A stretch of DNA of 64,000 nucleotides from Lichina pygmaea. Taxonomy: Eukaryota > Ascomycota > Lichinomycetes > Lichinales > Lichinaceae. The notes under the pieces are model-generated. The model saw only the letters and a list, made by a program, of their open reading frames with translations. It was not told the DNA's origin and did not search any database. The stretch's first letter is position 1. Every line of letters starts with the position of its first letter. Where the stretch lies: contig OY730170.1 in assembly GCA_963422465.1 (NCBI GenBank), forward strand, positions 2,394,379 through 2,458,378, written 5' to 3'. This document shows positions 52,900-63,649 of this stretch, piece after piece. The position numbers and the translations under genes are program-made.

Positions 52900-53968
52900 G
52901 CTTTTTGCTCAGTCACTTCAAGTGCAGGTTTTTTGTTGATAGGTAGACCTTATCCCCTCTTTCCAGGGTTGGTCCCTTCAACCTTTTATCGTGTAATCAG
53001 CGGGCGGTAGTGTTCTGGGCATGGTTGATCGTTGTTTTCATCATCTTGTGCATAGCAGCGAGTTTGCTAACATCAACAACGTTGCCTCCTGCTGTTGCCT
53101 GCCATCAGGGGTTTCTTCTGTAGTTCGCAAAGAACGGTGTTGTCCCTGTCACGCTGTGTTGCTGGTTGTTGTACACAAACTGGGCTATTGGTAGCAGTTC
53201 CACCCAGTTGTCCTGCTGGTGGTTGACATAGTGTCGTAGATACTGCTCCATTGTCTGGTTTGTCCGCTCAGTTTGTCTGTCAGTTTGTGGGTGGTAGACT
53301 GTTGACATCCTTGTATCAATGCCAAGTTGCCTTGTCCATGTGTTCCAGAATTTCGAGGTGAAGAGTTTGTCTTGATCTGAGATTATTGTCTTTGGTAGCC
53401 CTCAGTGGCTTACCAGCTCTTTGAGTAGGATGCTCACAAGTTTGTTCGCGGTTCCTGACTCTTTCCACAGGACCAGGTGGGTGTATTTGGTGAGCTTGTC
53501 AACAACCACCAAAATGCTATTGTATACCACCTTTGTTGCTGGGTCTGTTGACTTTGGCAACTTGACCACAAAATCCATCGTGATAGTTTCCCATGGTGCC
53601 TTGGGTAGGTCCATTTGCTGTGCCTGCCTGTAGGGCTTATGCCTTGATGGTTTGTTCTTCGCACACTGTTCGCAGTTGCGGATGAACTCTGTCACCTTGC
53701 GCTTCATTCTGTTGAAGTGGTAGTTCCTTTGGATTTTCTCCAAGGTTTTATCTTGCCTGGGGTGTCTGTGCAAAGGCCTGTCATGGTGCCTCTGGATCAC
53801 CTCCTCTTGTGCTCTTTCTGGCATGATTTCCTTTTTGTTTGCCGTCTTGTGGCCAAGGGTAAGGAGTGGACTCTTTGTTTCTGTTGTTGCCAGTTGGGGT
53901 TGGGCATAGACCAGGGTTTGTCCTTTTGTCGCTAGGATTGGGTGTTCCTCTGTTGTTTTCTCATCCAT
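52900..53968 (-). pseudogene. Integrase region of chromovirus C
   Basis: Motifs on the minus strand: RHHDRPLHRHPRQDKTLEKI and CEQCAKNKPSRH (zinc finger, 53640-53800), MDFVVKLPKS and VVVDKLTKYTHLV (53470-53580), and VYHPQTDRQTERTNQ (53255-53300). This gives the D and E regions of the DDE core. Confidence 0.8.
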
Positions 53969-54008
53969 CAGGTCTGGTCACCTGCTGAGAGTGTCCGCTT
54001 GAGCATTT

Positions 54009-55260
54009 TCAGTGCTCTTCCGGTAGAGGATTTGGAAGTTGTATGATGCTAACAACTCTGCCCATCAAACTTGTCGTCAGTTTAGCTTCTTTGTTGTTGT
54101 GAAGTAAGCTAAGTTCTTGTGGTCTGAGTACACGTCTACCGTGTATTTTGCCTCTTCCAAGTAAGGCCTCCATTCTTGGAATGTGTTGACGATTGCTAGC
54201 AATTCTTTGTCGTGAACATTGTACCTCAGTTCTGGGCCAGAGAACTTTCTTGATTGATACGCGACAGGGTGTAAGTGGTTGTCGGCGTCTGGTTGACACA
54301 AGCAGGATCCCAATGCTTGGTCCGAGGCATCAGTTTCCAGAATGATCCTCTTCTTGAGATCAAATGATGCCAAAATAGGTGCGGAGATGAATTTATCCTT
54401 CAACTCCTGGAAGGCCGCTTGTTGGCTCTCCCCCCACCTGAAAGATTTGTTCTTTCTGGTTAACTCTGTCAAGGCTGCTGCTGTTCTTGAGTAGTCCTTG
54501 ATGAATTGTCAGTAGAAGTTTGCAAATTCTAGGAAGGATTGTACTTCTTTGAGGTTTTTGGGTGTTGGCCAGTCTTGTACTGCTGCTGTCTTTGTGTCAT
54601 CCATTTGGATTCCTTCTGTTGTCAGGATCAACCCCAAATATTCCACTTCTTTTGTGTGGAAAACACTTTTATCCAGGCGTAACCTTATTCCTGCTCTCTG
54701 GAGTGCATGTAGGATCTTCTTGACATGCTGTTTATGCTCCTCCAAGGTTCCATTGGTGTATACCAAGACATCATCAATATAAGCGGTGACAAATATGTCC
54801 AGGTATTGTCGGAGGACGGTGTTAATAAGTGATTGGAATGTCACCGGTGCATTCGTAAGACTGAATGGCATCACAGTATACTTGTAGTGCCTGTACCTCA
54901 TACGAAAGGCTGTCTTCCATTCTTCACTGTCTTTCATCCTAACCAGGTTGAAAGCACCTTGAATGTTGAACTTGGTAAACTATTTGGCTCCTTGGATCCA
55001 GTCTTGGATTTCTGATATCAATGGCAGTGGGTAGTGGTTTTTCACTGTAATCGTATTTAGCTGCCGATAATCAACACACAGTTGAAGTTTGCTGTCTTTC
55101 TTTGGCACAAACAATATTGGGTATCCAGCCGGTGATGTTGAAGGTCTTATGAACCCTTTCACTAGGTTCTTGTCCAGGTAGTCTCTCAGGGCCTCAAGCT
55201 CTTTTGCTGACAGAGTGTAGATAGAGCTGTGTGTGGGTTTTTTTCTGTCTTCCAGTGGAA
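54009..55260 (-). pseudogene. Reverse transcriptase and RNase H region of chromovirus C
   Basis: Motifs: [20 protein letters not shown] (about 55060), MPFSLTNAPVTFQSLIN (about 54850), TAYIDDVLVYTNG with the catalytic YIDD (about 54770), and VEYLGLILTTEGIQ. RNase H: LETDASDQALGSCLCQPD, HPVAYQSRKF, LLAIVNTFQEWRPYL and SDHKNLAYF (54080-54360). Confidence 0.83.
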
Positions 55261-56056
55261 TCTTGTGGTCCCACTCCTGATGTTCCAGTAGTGTCACGAT
55301 CGCTGTTTCTTCAAACATCTCCTGGTATTCTTTATACTCACTTGGCAACTGCGGTGCCTGAGTCTCGCCCACAGCGTCTTGCGTGGTGCAAAGTTGTTGT
55401 GTTCGGGGTTTCATCCAGGCCACACAGGCCTGCCCGCACTGGTGGTATTTCTTCCACTGTGTCAGTGAGATTTCTTTAATTGTCACCCCTGGTTCTGACG
55501 TGACCAGTGTTCTATCCAGAAAGACTAGTTGCCTTCTTTTCCAGTCAATCCTTGGGTTTTGTTTTTCCAACCACGGAAGTCCCAATATAACTTTGTGTGG
55601 TATCTGGACCAAGTTGAATTCCTCTGTTCTGATCATCATGCTATGGACACTCAGTGTCAGGCTCTTGGTCTTCTTCGTCACTTGTCCCTTGTCTTTGGAG
55701 AGTGGTGTTCTGTCCACTACTGTCAACTGGTAGAGGTCTTTCTTGCCTCGGACTGGAACCTTGTTTCTTCTGGCAAAACTTTCTGACATGAAGTTGCCAG
55801 TCGCACCAGAGTTGATCATGGCCTTAGCCAACTGCCCATTGACTCTGATCTTGATGCGAAAGTGTGGGCTGCAGGCTGTTGCGTCAAGACTCAGCTTGAC
55901 TCCTTCCTCCTGGGGTGTTGTCTTGCCTGCTCTTCCGACCCCGGTTTTGAAGAGCACTGCTAGTTTTTTGAGCTGCCTAGGCCCTGGGCCTGACGCTCTA
56001 CCACGTGTTGTTTGCATCGTGTGGTGAGGCATTGTTCCCACAGGTCTTGGTTGCAA
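55261..56056 (-). pseudogene. Protease region of chromovirus C
   Basis: AMINSGATGNFMSESFARR (about 55770-55830) is the aspartic-protease active-site motif with asparagine before SGA in place of the usual D position. VILGLPWLEKQNPRIDWKR lies downstream, then the spacer to RT. It processes the polyprotein in intact relatives. Confidence 0.78.
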
Positions 56057-56246
56057 TCATCAGCAATGTCTCTGACCTGTATGATGCTGAGGGTATCATT
56101 GACCTATCATGACGCTTGCGTCTCCCCTATTTCTGATAGGGTTGTGTCCTGTTGTCGAAGGACAGGTTTGTCGGAGACTGGTGGTGGCTGGGCTTCCTTG
56201 TCGTCAACCTGTTCCTCCATATAGCTGGTTGTGTCAAACTCAGAGA

Positions 56247-57234
56247 TCAGGTTGTCCTCCCAGTGGATTCTGTCAACCTTCCTTCAGACCTTGTCAAGGT
56301 GGTCCAAGGTTTCTTGGAGCATGTTCTCGAGTTTTTCAGTGTGTTGTCAGAGGTTGTCCTCCTCTCTGAGGAGTGCTGCCTCAGGGTGATTGTGGGGCAG
56401 TGTGTCTTGGGGGGCTCTCTGGGGCTCCTCTGTCTCCCTGCCTTTCCAGGCACTCATGGTGTTCAACTGCTTCCCTTTGCCCTTCTTGTTCTTCTTCTTG
56501 CTCCTGCAGTTCACCGCAAGGTGGCCCACTTTCTGACAGTTGTAACACTTCTGTGTCTTCTGCTTTCGTGGTTCTGCCATGTTGATTTCCATGGGTACCA
56601 AGCCATAGTTATCTTTGGCAGGTGTTGGCTTTTTCTTCACCCATGGTTTCGTCTGCTTGCCTCGCTTCTCAAGCTCTCTCTCAAACTGTCAGTCGTCGAT
56701 GCGAGCTGCAGTCTTGATCATTTCGTAGAGCTCAGTTGGTCAGTCTCCTCGTGCGATGTCATCCTTGACTTGTTCCTTGAGGCCTTGGTAGAATAGTGCT
56801 GTTAGTGCACTGTCCCCCCACTGGGTCCTCACTGCTAGTTGTTGGAACTTCGCCGTGAATTCCGATGCTGATCCAGTTTGCCGCAGTGCTTGGAGCTTTC
56901 GTTCCGCATCCCTTTCCTTGTCAAGGATCCCAAACATCTTTCTCATGGCTGTCTTAAAGGTTTTCAAGCTTCCCATGACCTGTCGGGTATTGTCTTCTTG
57001 CTTCTTGGGGTCTGCCTGATTGTCTAGGTAATCTCTTAAGTAGACGTTGAACCAAGCGAAGACTGGTCCTTCCAGGTAGGAGGCTGCAAATAGCACCTTC
57101 TCCTGGTCTGTCGGGAACTGGGCTGTGTTGAACCCATAGTAGAGCTCCAGTTGTGAGAAGAACAACTCCAGTCCTCCCCTGGATCCATCGTACCTCTTCG
57201 GGGCACCTACCTTCAAGGGCTTCGGGGGTATCAT
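56247..57234 (-). pseudogene. Gag region of chromovirus C
   Basis: Capsid-like region KRYDGSRGGLELFFSQLELY, ATYLEG-like AASYLEGPVFAWFNVYL and FTAKFQQLAVRTQWGDSALT (56740-57234), then the zinc knuckle CYNCQKVGHLAVNC (about 56510-56555) and a basic KKKNKKGKGKQ tail. The typical gypsy gag order is clear. Confidence 0.8.
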
Positions 57235-57461
57235 CCTTTTGCGTGGACGAGCTCCTCGCTTAGCTCCTGCTTGTCCACCGGACGAGCTCCTCGCTTAGCT
57301 CCTGCTCGTCCACCGGACGAGCTCCTCGCTTAGCTCCTGCTCGTCCACCGGACAAGCTCCTCGCTTAGCTCTTGCTCGTCCACCGGATTGGTCAGATGTT
57401 GTTCCGTATGACTAACACTCCTCCCTCGCTTACCTGGGCTGTTCCGGCCTAGGCCTTAACA
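57224..57461 (-). repeat. 5' LTR of chromovirus C (partial)
   Basis: About 238 bp matching the outer part of the 51549-51974 LTR, including four hairpin units (57244-57385) and the terminal GGCCTTAACA. It passes directly into gag sequence at a short stretch (GGGGTATCATCC) also present in the other LTR. Confidence 0.85.
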
Positions 57462-57466
57462 TCCTG

Positions 57467-58760
57467 CTCCTGCCAAAACTGTCGCAGAAGAAGCTGGCAG
57501 TTCGCGAGGTTCTTGAGTAGTTCCCAGGTATTCTCCGAGTCTGGGTATTCTTTCCACTTGACAAGGTATTGCTGATCTTTCCTAGCCAGGATCTGTTCAA
57601 CTTCAAACTCTTGTTCTTCTTCAGGTTGATAATGAAATATTTTCTGCAAGGGTGTGCTCTGGTTGGCTGGTTCAATCATCAATATATGAAAGTTTGGATA
57701 GACTCTGGTATCCCTTGGTAGTCGTATCTTGATGTTGACTGGTCCTGTTTTCTCTTCGACTGAAAATAGTCTGACCTTGATATTGTCAAGTTTCTTCATC
57801 TTTGGCTTTTTTGTTTTCCAATTTTTTGTGAGGAGGTAGACTTTATCCTCCTTCTTTAGCTGAGGTGCCATTTTTGATTTTTTGTCTATTTGACACTGCA
57901 TTTTTTCTGAGGTCTCTTGAAGGTAGTACCTCATCATCATGTGTGTTTGTTGTAAGAGCTTGTCATGTTGGAGTACTTTCTCCATGTTTGGTGAAGCTCT
58001 GCTTGGCATTCTGATATTCACATGTTGTCCAAAATTGGCAAAGAATAGTGATTCCTTTGTTGAGTCTGATCTGTGCTGGTTGATTGCCAGCTGTGCCACC
58101 AGTAATGACTATACCCAATTGCTGTGGGTCTGGTTAATGTAATGCTGTAAATAAGTCTCCAGGACTTGGTTTGCTTGTTCTGTCTGGCTGTCAGTTCATG
58201 GGTGATAGACTGTAGACATTTTGGGTTTTGTTCCCATAGCTGCACTGATTGTCTTCCAGTAGTTGGATGTGAAGAGTTTGTCTCTGTCTGTAATAATCAT
58301 GATTAGAACTCCGTGGTCTCTGACTAATCTGTCCAGTAAGAGATGTCCCAACTGTTCTGCTGTGTGGGTCTTCTTGAATAGTACTGCTATTAGATATTTT
58401 GTGAATCTGTCCACTATCACCATAATCAAGTTGTAGATGATTCCTGTGACTGGGTCTTTGGACTTGGGTAGCTTTGTGATGAAGTCCATTGACATGTCTT
58501 CCCACAGGCCTCTTGGTATTGTGTTCAGGTGTCCTTCTCCATATAGCTTGTGTCTTCTGTGTTTGTTTTTCTGGCACAGTAGACATTTGCTGATGTAGCT
58601 TGTGACATGTTGTCAGAGATTGATGATATTGTTCCCTGCCTGTTGGATCAGGTCTGTGGTTTTGGTGATTCCTGGGTGACTATGTGCTGGGTTATCATGG
58701 TAGTTCCTTATTAATTCTTCAGTGTCTTCTGCTATGAGCTTGTTGATCTGTGGTCAAGGT
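57467..58760 (-). pseudogene. Integrase and chromodomain region of chromovirus B
   Basis: Minus strand: MDFITKLPKSKDPVTG, MVIVDRFTKYLIAVLF and ITDRDKLFTSNYW (58200-58490), the GPVNIKIRLPRD and HPNFHI-like part, then chromodomain EFEVEQILARKDQQYLVKW and ENTWE (57500-57620). Nearly identical in layout to A. Confidence 0.85.
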
Positions 58761-58799
58761 ACCAGGTTTCCTTGCTGGTCCTGCTGTAAGATTGTTCCT

Positions 58800-59900
58800 T
58801 GGTGTTCATTATCTTCCATGTGGTCTTTTTGTCAGCTTAGTACGTCTGCTCTCCTATTGTCCTGTCTGGGGGTGTACAAGATCTTCAACTTGTGTTGCCC
58901 TAGGAGTTCAGCCTATCTGACTTGTTGTCTGCCTGTTGGCATAAACATGCTCCCACTGCCTGATCTGAAGTGTCTGTCTTGATTTGTGTCGGTTGGCCTG
59001 TCTTGAAGTTGAGGAGAACTGGTTCCTTGGTGCAAGTGTCCTTGAGCTGCTGGAATACTTTTTATTGTCTCTCCATCCACCAGTACTCTATGTTCTTCTT
59101 TGTGAGTTCTGTCAGTGGTGTTGCTGTCTGTGAGTAGTTCTTGACAAACTGTCAGTTGAAGTTAGCAAATCCTAAGAAGGCTTGTACTTCCTTAACTGAT
59201 GTCAGTGTTGGCTATTGTTAAATCACTTTGATTTTCTCAGGGTTGATCTTGATCCCTTTGATTCCTATGATGTATCCAAGAAATTTAACTTCCAGTTTGT
59301 TGAACTCACATTTCTTCAGGTTGAGCTTGAGCCCTACTTTTTGTAGGTATCATAGAACATCCTTCACATGTTTGGTATGTTCCTGTTGTGTGTTTGAGTA
59401 GACAAGAATGTCATCCAAGTAGATGATAGCTGTTTGGTCCAGGTGTGCTCTGATGATGTTGTTGATCAATGCTTGACATGTTGCTGGTGTGTTCATGAGT
59501 CTGAATGGCATAACCAGATACTTGTAGTGTCTGTATCAGGTTCTGAAGGCTGTCTTCTATTCTTCTCCTTCTTTTATGTGTATCAGGTTGTATGCTCCTT
59601 TCAAGTCCAGCTTGGTAAAGATTGTAGCTTGGCTGATCCTGTCTCACAATTTGTTCACATTTGGTAACAGATATTAGTTTTTGATGGTAATGTTGTTGAG
59701 TTTCCTGTAATCCACACAAAGTTGAAGACTTCTGTCTTTCTTTGGTGCAAATAGTATCAGGTATCCTGCTGGTGATTGAGATTCTTGAATGAAACTCTTT
59801 TTCAGGTTTTCCTCCAGGTACTTGTGAAGTACTTGGAGCTCTTTTTCTGATAACTGGTAAATTGGTCCAAATCCTGGCTCTGTCCCTGGTTACAACTTGA
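58800..59900 (-). pseudogene. Reverse transcriptase and RNase H region of chromovirus B
   Basis: The region aligns with 32860-34153 of A. RT blocks lie at 59220-59760 ([15 protein letters not shown]-like and YLDDILVYSNTQQEY-like, minus strand) and RNase H at 58810-59120. Fossil pol with several breaks. Confidence 0.75.
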
Positions 59901-59976
59901 TCTCATGATCCCAAGGTTGGTGCTTAGGCAACACTACTGTTGTTGTCTCTTCCTGAAAGAGATTATCATACCCAGG

Positions 59977-60525
59977 TCAGTACTCTTCAGGGATCTCCAG
60001 AGAGTTAACAACTTCCTCTCTCTTCATCTCTGACTGTTTGGCCACCTGGTTCTGGGGTGTGTCTGTCAAGGTGGACCTCTTCTCTTGAGAGTTGTTCTTT
60101 CTGTCAGTGAGGTTCCACTGAGGACTTCTTCCCTTATCTGTCCACACCTTCTGCGGCTGGTAACAGGTCTGAGCTGTGTTGTTAGTGCAGTTCCTAAACA
60201 TGGGTACTCCTGTCCTCCAGTTAACAACTGGGTTGTACTTCTTTAGCCAAGGCATCCCCAAATAGATATCCTGAGTGGCCAACTCAACAATATCAAGGTG
60301 GATTCTTTCAGCATGGTGTCTGGTAACTATTTCCATTGGCTGCATCTCATGGCAGACTAGCTCTGTCTGTCCATTTGCCATTGCGAGCTGATAGGGCTGC
60401 TGCTTGTGTCTCCTTCCAGTGCTGAGGGTATTGTAAAGTTGTCTTGAAATGTAGTTTCCACTGGCTCCAGAGTCAACAAGTGTGTATGTCTGTACTGGCG
60501 TGTTGGCATGTAGTGACACAGGCAA
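59977..60525 (-). pseudogene. Protease region of chromovirus B
   Basis: TLVDSGASGNYISRQLYNTL is the aspartic-protease active site, followed by IYLGMPWLKKYNPVVNWRTG and a polar spacer. Closely similar to 32258-32806 of A. Confidence 0.82.
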
Positions 60526-60593
60526 TCACAGGTGCTTTGTGTTACTAGGGGTCATGTTGTTGAGCTCCTGATGTCACCCCTTGACAATGGAGT

Positions 60594-62093
60594 TTAATCT
60601 TTTCCTGATTGAAGTGTCTTTCCACTGACTGGGCAATAGGTCCAGCCATTCCCATCAGTTCTGAGGAATCTGTTCATGAATTTGTCTTGCTGATACTTGT
60701 CACATCCAGGCTTGAGGCAGTACTGCCAATTGTTGATGTAGCAGTTGCAGTTGTTGCCTTGCTGTAGGAACATGAGGTGTTTGTGCCAATCATGTGTGTG
60801 CCCGGGGAATACAGTGTGTTGGTGTTTGTCCCAGAGATAGGTCTCACACACATTCTTTTTACAATTGACCCAATGTTTATGGCAGGTGGTGTGGTAGGGT
60901 GAATGTCCTCTATACCTTTGTAGTTGTTTGTGGTAGGTGTAGTAGTGCTTCGTGCAAAACCTCCACTGTAGTTTGCTGTGCTGTAGGTTTTGTGGGTCCA
61001 TGCTGTAAGTATAGCTTCCTTATGGTATTTCTTCTTTGATAGATGTGGGTTTGTCTCAGTCCCTATCAGAGGTGGTTAAGGGCTCCTGTCCCTTGTCCTG
61101 ACCTGTCTGTTCTGGTAGATTCTTACCTCCTGATGTTGCCAGTTGGTGGGCTGCTTCCAATATCTGATTGTAGTTGTCCTATTGTTTGAGGGATAGCTGA
61201 GCCTCTCCTGGTAGGTCCTCTGGCTTGATGATATTCCAGTCTCCGTCAAGTGTATTAAGTTGCTGTCAGTGCACCTTGTTCTTTGAACAACAGTCTCTTG
61301 CCATGTGGTCTAGCTTGCCACAGGTATAGTACTTCAGTGCTTTCCTCTTCTTGTTGTTTCTTCCCTTTGTGAACTTTCCCTTGTGGTGGACTGCATCCAG
61401 TTCCATGAGTGTATAGCCATATAGGTCATGTGGTGGTGTCTTGTTAGGCAGCTTGTAGTGGTTGCTCACATGCCATGCGGGGTGGCTGTATCCTCTGTCG
61501 TGGTGTTTCTCTATCACTCACTTGAATAGTTTATCATCGATGTTGATTGCTTGTGCGATGAGCTTGTCCAGTGTGTTGACCACTTGTCTGTCAAAGGTAA
61601 TTTCATCCTTCATGTTTTCCTTGAGTCCATGTCAGTACATGACCATCAGGGTGTTGTTGTCCCAATCAGTCAGTACTGAGTATTGTTTGAACTGTGTGGT
61701 GTACTCTGCAGCTGAGCGTTATTGTTTGATGTGCTGGATCATTTGTATAGCCACTTTGTCTTTGTTAGATAGTCCAAGGATCTTTTTGATCTTGTCCTTG
61801 AATCACATCTATTTTGTCATCCATTCTGTTTTGCTGTCATGGTCTCTGTTTTCTGAGAGATGTTTGTTGACGTAGAGCTTGATCTATCAATAAGTATTGT
61901 CTCTCATGTAAGTGGTTGCAAAGAGGGGCCACTTCTCCATAGGCAGCTTTGTCTCTGGTTGGAATTGAAAGTAGACTTGGAGTTGCATGAGCCAGTCATC
62001 AACCTTGTTTCTTTCACCATAGAACAGGTCTGGCTTGGCAACACTAATCTTTCCATCTGGGAATCCGGGGTTGGTTGCTCCTGAGGTACTCAT
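60594..62093 (-). pseudogene. Gag region of chromovirus B
   Basis: Starts MSTSGATNPGFPDGKISVAK at 62093, 19 bp inside the 5' LTR. It has the capsid-like DLFYGERNKVDDWLMQLQVY and the knuckle YYTCGKLDHMARDCCSKNK (about 61275-61330), then a polar spacer with a histidine/cysteine-rich frame at 60594-61001. Confidence 0.75.
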
Positions 62094-62111
62094 CCTTGAG
62101 AGTCTTCAAAG

Positions 62112-62629
62112 TGTTGCGGTCTGTACTGTACTATCCTATCTGAGTATAGGATTAGGGTGAGATGTGGAAGGTGGGTTGGTTCTCGCAGAAGAGGAGTGTC
62201 AAGGAGTGTGAAGGGGTTTGGTGGAATGTGGTGGTGATGACACCTGATCAGTGGCTTTGTACAAGATTGTATTGAAGTAGATCTAGTTGTCTAGATCACA
62301 ACATGAGTTGAAGATGATTATTCTATAAGGGAACTATCGCTGGACTATATAGTGCTCAGTCTGTGAGCTCAGTGAGCTCTGCTCACTTTACTCACTTGGT
62401 GAGATCAGTGAGCTCTGCTCACTTTGCTCACTTGTTCATGCATGCTGCAGCAAGCTGGGCAAGCTCTGCTCACTTTGCTCACACATATGCATGCTGTGGT
62501 GAGCACTCCCTGGTCAGTCTTGCTGGTCATGTGACTGTTTCCTGTGTTATGCCACCTTGTACTTCTGTCCAGTATTCTGTCTGCTGCTTTCTGTGAGTAT
62601 AAAGACTGTGTTCCTCCTGGGTTATAACA
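62112..62629 (-). repeat. 5' LTR of chromovirus B
   Basis: A 518-bp LTR with the same ends as 50572-51054 and hairpin repeats at about 62360-62500 in which GTGAGC and GCTCAC alternate. The right flank is the TCCAC duplication, then the rest of the older LTR it entered. Confidence 0.9.
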
Positions 62630-62722
62630 TCCACCTTGTCCACCAGGTCAGGTGAACATTGTTCTGTGTACCTCAGTACACTCGCTTCGGTCGGCTCAGC
62701 TGTTCCGGCCTGGGCCTTAATA

Positions 62723-63092
62723 TAGCATGACTCCCATGGCCATCTATGACAAGCATTCGTACATTGTTATCACACTTGGTTTCTGGCAAGAACACATAGT
62801 TCAACCAGTTGATAGCAATGCTGTTGTCTGTCCAGCTATTCTCTGATGTTGTGTAGATCTAGTCTGGCACATTGTTGTCTGAAAACCAGCTTGTCTGGGG
62901 AGTCTGGCCTTTGAAAATCACAACTGGTCAAGTCTTCACTCCAGCCACAGAGATTGTCTCAAGAATCATCACCTATTCACAATTCCCAGGAACTTTGACA
63001 TAGGTCCGCTTGTTCAAGGACTGCCTGAGGACCTGGCTATTCATACAAACTTCTAGGGCAACCCCAGTCTTGTCTATATTCCAGATATCCTG
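62723..63092 (-). pseudogene. Fot1/pogo-like DDE transposase fragment H
   Basis: A minus-strand fragment with IWNIDKTGVALEVCMNSQVL (first catalytic D), VILETISVAGVK-like, PVVIFKGQTPQTSWF, YTTSENSWTDN, WLNYVFLPETK and VRMLVIDGHGSHA (second D). The third D and both element ends are missing. Three in-frame stops replace tryptophan or arginine/tryptophan codons (TAG, TAG, TGA-type). It belongs to a different subfamily from G at 48437-49260. Confidence 0.85.
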
Positions 63093-63627
63093 TGTTACGA
63101 CCCAGGAGGAACACAGTCTTTATACTCACAGAAAGCAGCAGACAGGATACTGGACAGAAGTACCAGACAGCACAACACGGAAACCAGTCACATGACTGGT
63201 GAGACTAACCAGGGGGTGCTCACCGCAGCATGTATATGTGTGAGCAGAGTGAGCAGAGCTCACCCAGCTTACTGCAGTGTGCATGAACAGTGAGCAAAGT
63301 GAGCAGAGCTCACCCAGCTTGCTGCAGCGTGCATGAACAAGTGAGCAAAGTGAGCAGAGCTCACTGTGCTCACGAACTGAGCACTATATAGTCTGGCGAT
63401 AGTTCTCTTATGGAATGATCATCTTCAACTCATGTTGTGATCCAGACAACTAGATCTACTTCAATACAATCCTTTTGTACAAAGCCATTGATCAGGTGTC
63501 ACCACCACCATGTTCCACCAAACCTCTTCACACTCCTTGACACTCCTCTCCTGCAAGAACCAACCTGCCTTCCACCTCTTGCCCTAATCCTATACTCAGA
63601 TAGGACAGTACAGTACAGACTGCAACA
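63093..63627 (+). repeat. 5' LTR of chromovirus E
   Basis: A 535-bp LTR, TGTTACGACCC to CTGCAACA. It has GTGAGC/GCTCAC hairpin repeats at about 63239-63374, a TATA-like CTATATAG at 63384-63391, and a downstream half nearly identical to LTR A. Confidence 0.9.
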
Positions 63628-63649
63628 CTTTGAAAACCCTCAAGGATAA

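Larger units (their letters stand above)
51549..57461 (-). mobile_element. Ty3/Gypsy chromovirus C (youngest insertion)
   Basis: A minus-strand chromovirus flanked by TCCTG (51544-51548 and 57462-57466), inserted in B. It has a complete 3' LTR (51549-51974) and a partial 5' LTR (about 57224-57461) that directly abuts gag. Parts: gag with knuckle, protease, RT, RNase H, integrase, chromodomain and an antisense ORF. It keeps more CpG than any other element here and its frames are long, so it is the most recent arrival. It looks nearly whole, with a handful of breaks. Confidence 0.92.
50572..62629 (-). mobile_element. Ty3/Gypsy chromovirus B (two LTRs, split by chromovirus C)
   Basis: A minus-strand chromovirus with a 5' LTR (62112-62629) and 3' LTR (50572-51054), flanked by TCCAC (50567-50571 and 62630-62634). 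Own sequence about 6.1 kb: gag, protease, RT, RNase H, integrase and chromodomain from 62093 to 57467, then the antisense ORF region. Chromovirus C is inserted between the chromodomain and the antisense ORF. The LTRs differ by about ten transitions in the first 240 aligned bases, so it is moderately young. Coding parts have several breaks. Confidence 0.92.
50264..62722. mobile_element. Solo LTR related to family C, split by chromovirus B
   Basis: Left part 50264-50571 (TGTTAAGGGCC start) and right part 62635-62722 (ending GGCCTGGGCCTTAATA) form one LTR of about 395 bp when the inserted element B and one copy of its TCCAC duplication are set aside. Its ends resemble the C LTR (TGTTAAAGGCC, GGCCTTAACA). 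No matching 5-bp duplication is visible outside it, and the two flanks belong to two different pogo remnants. It contains a hairpin: GGACAAG at 50536 with CTTGTCC near 50563. Confidence 0.65.

Noticed and set aside
62093-62112. Self-priming of elements B and E
   Set aside because: The bases after their LTRs (CTTTGAA...) have only a 6-7 nt match inside the LTR and no obvious tRNA 3' end match, which is not enough to claim a primer mechanism.
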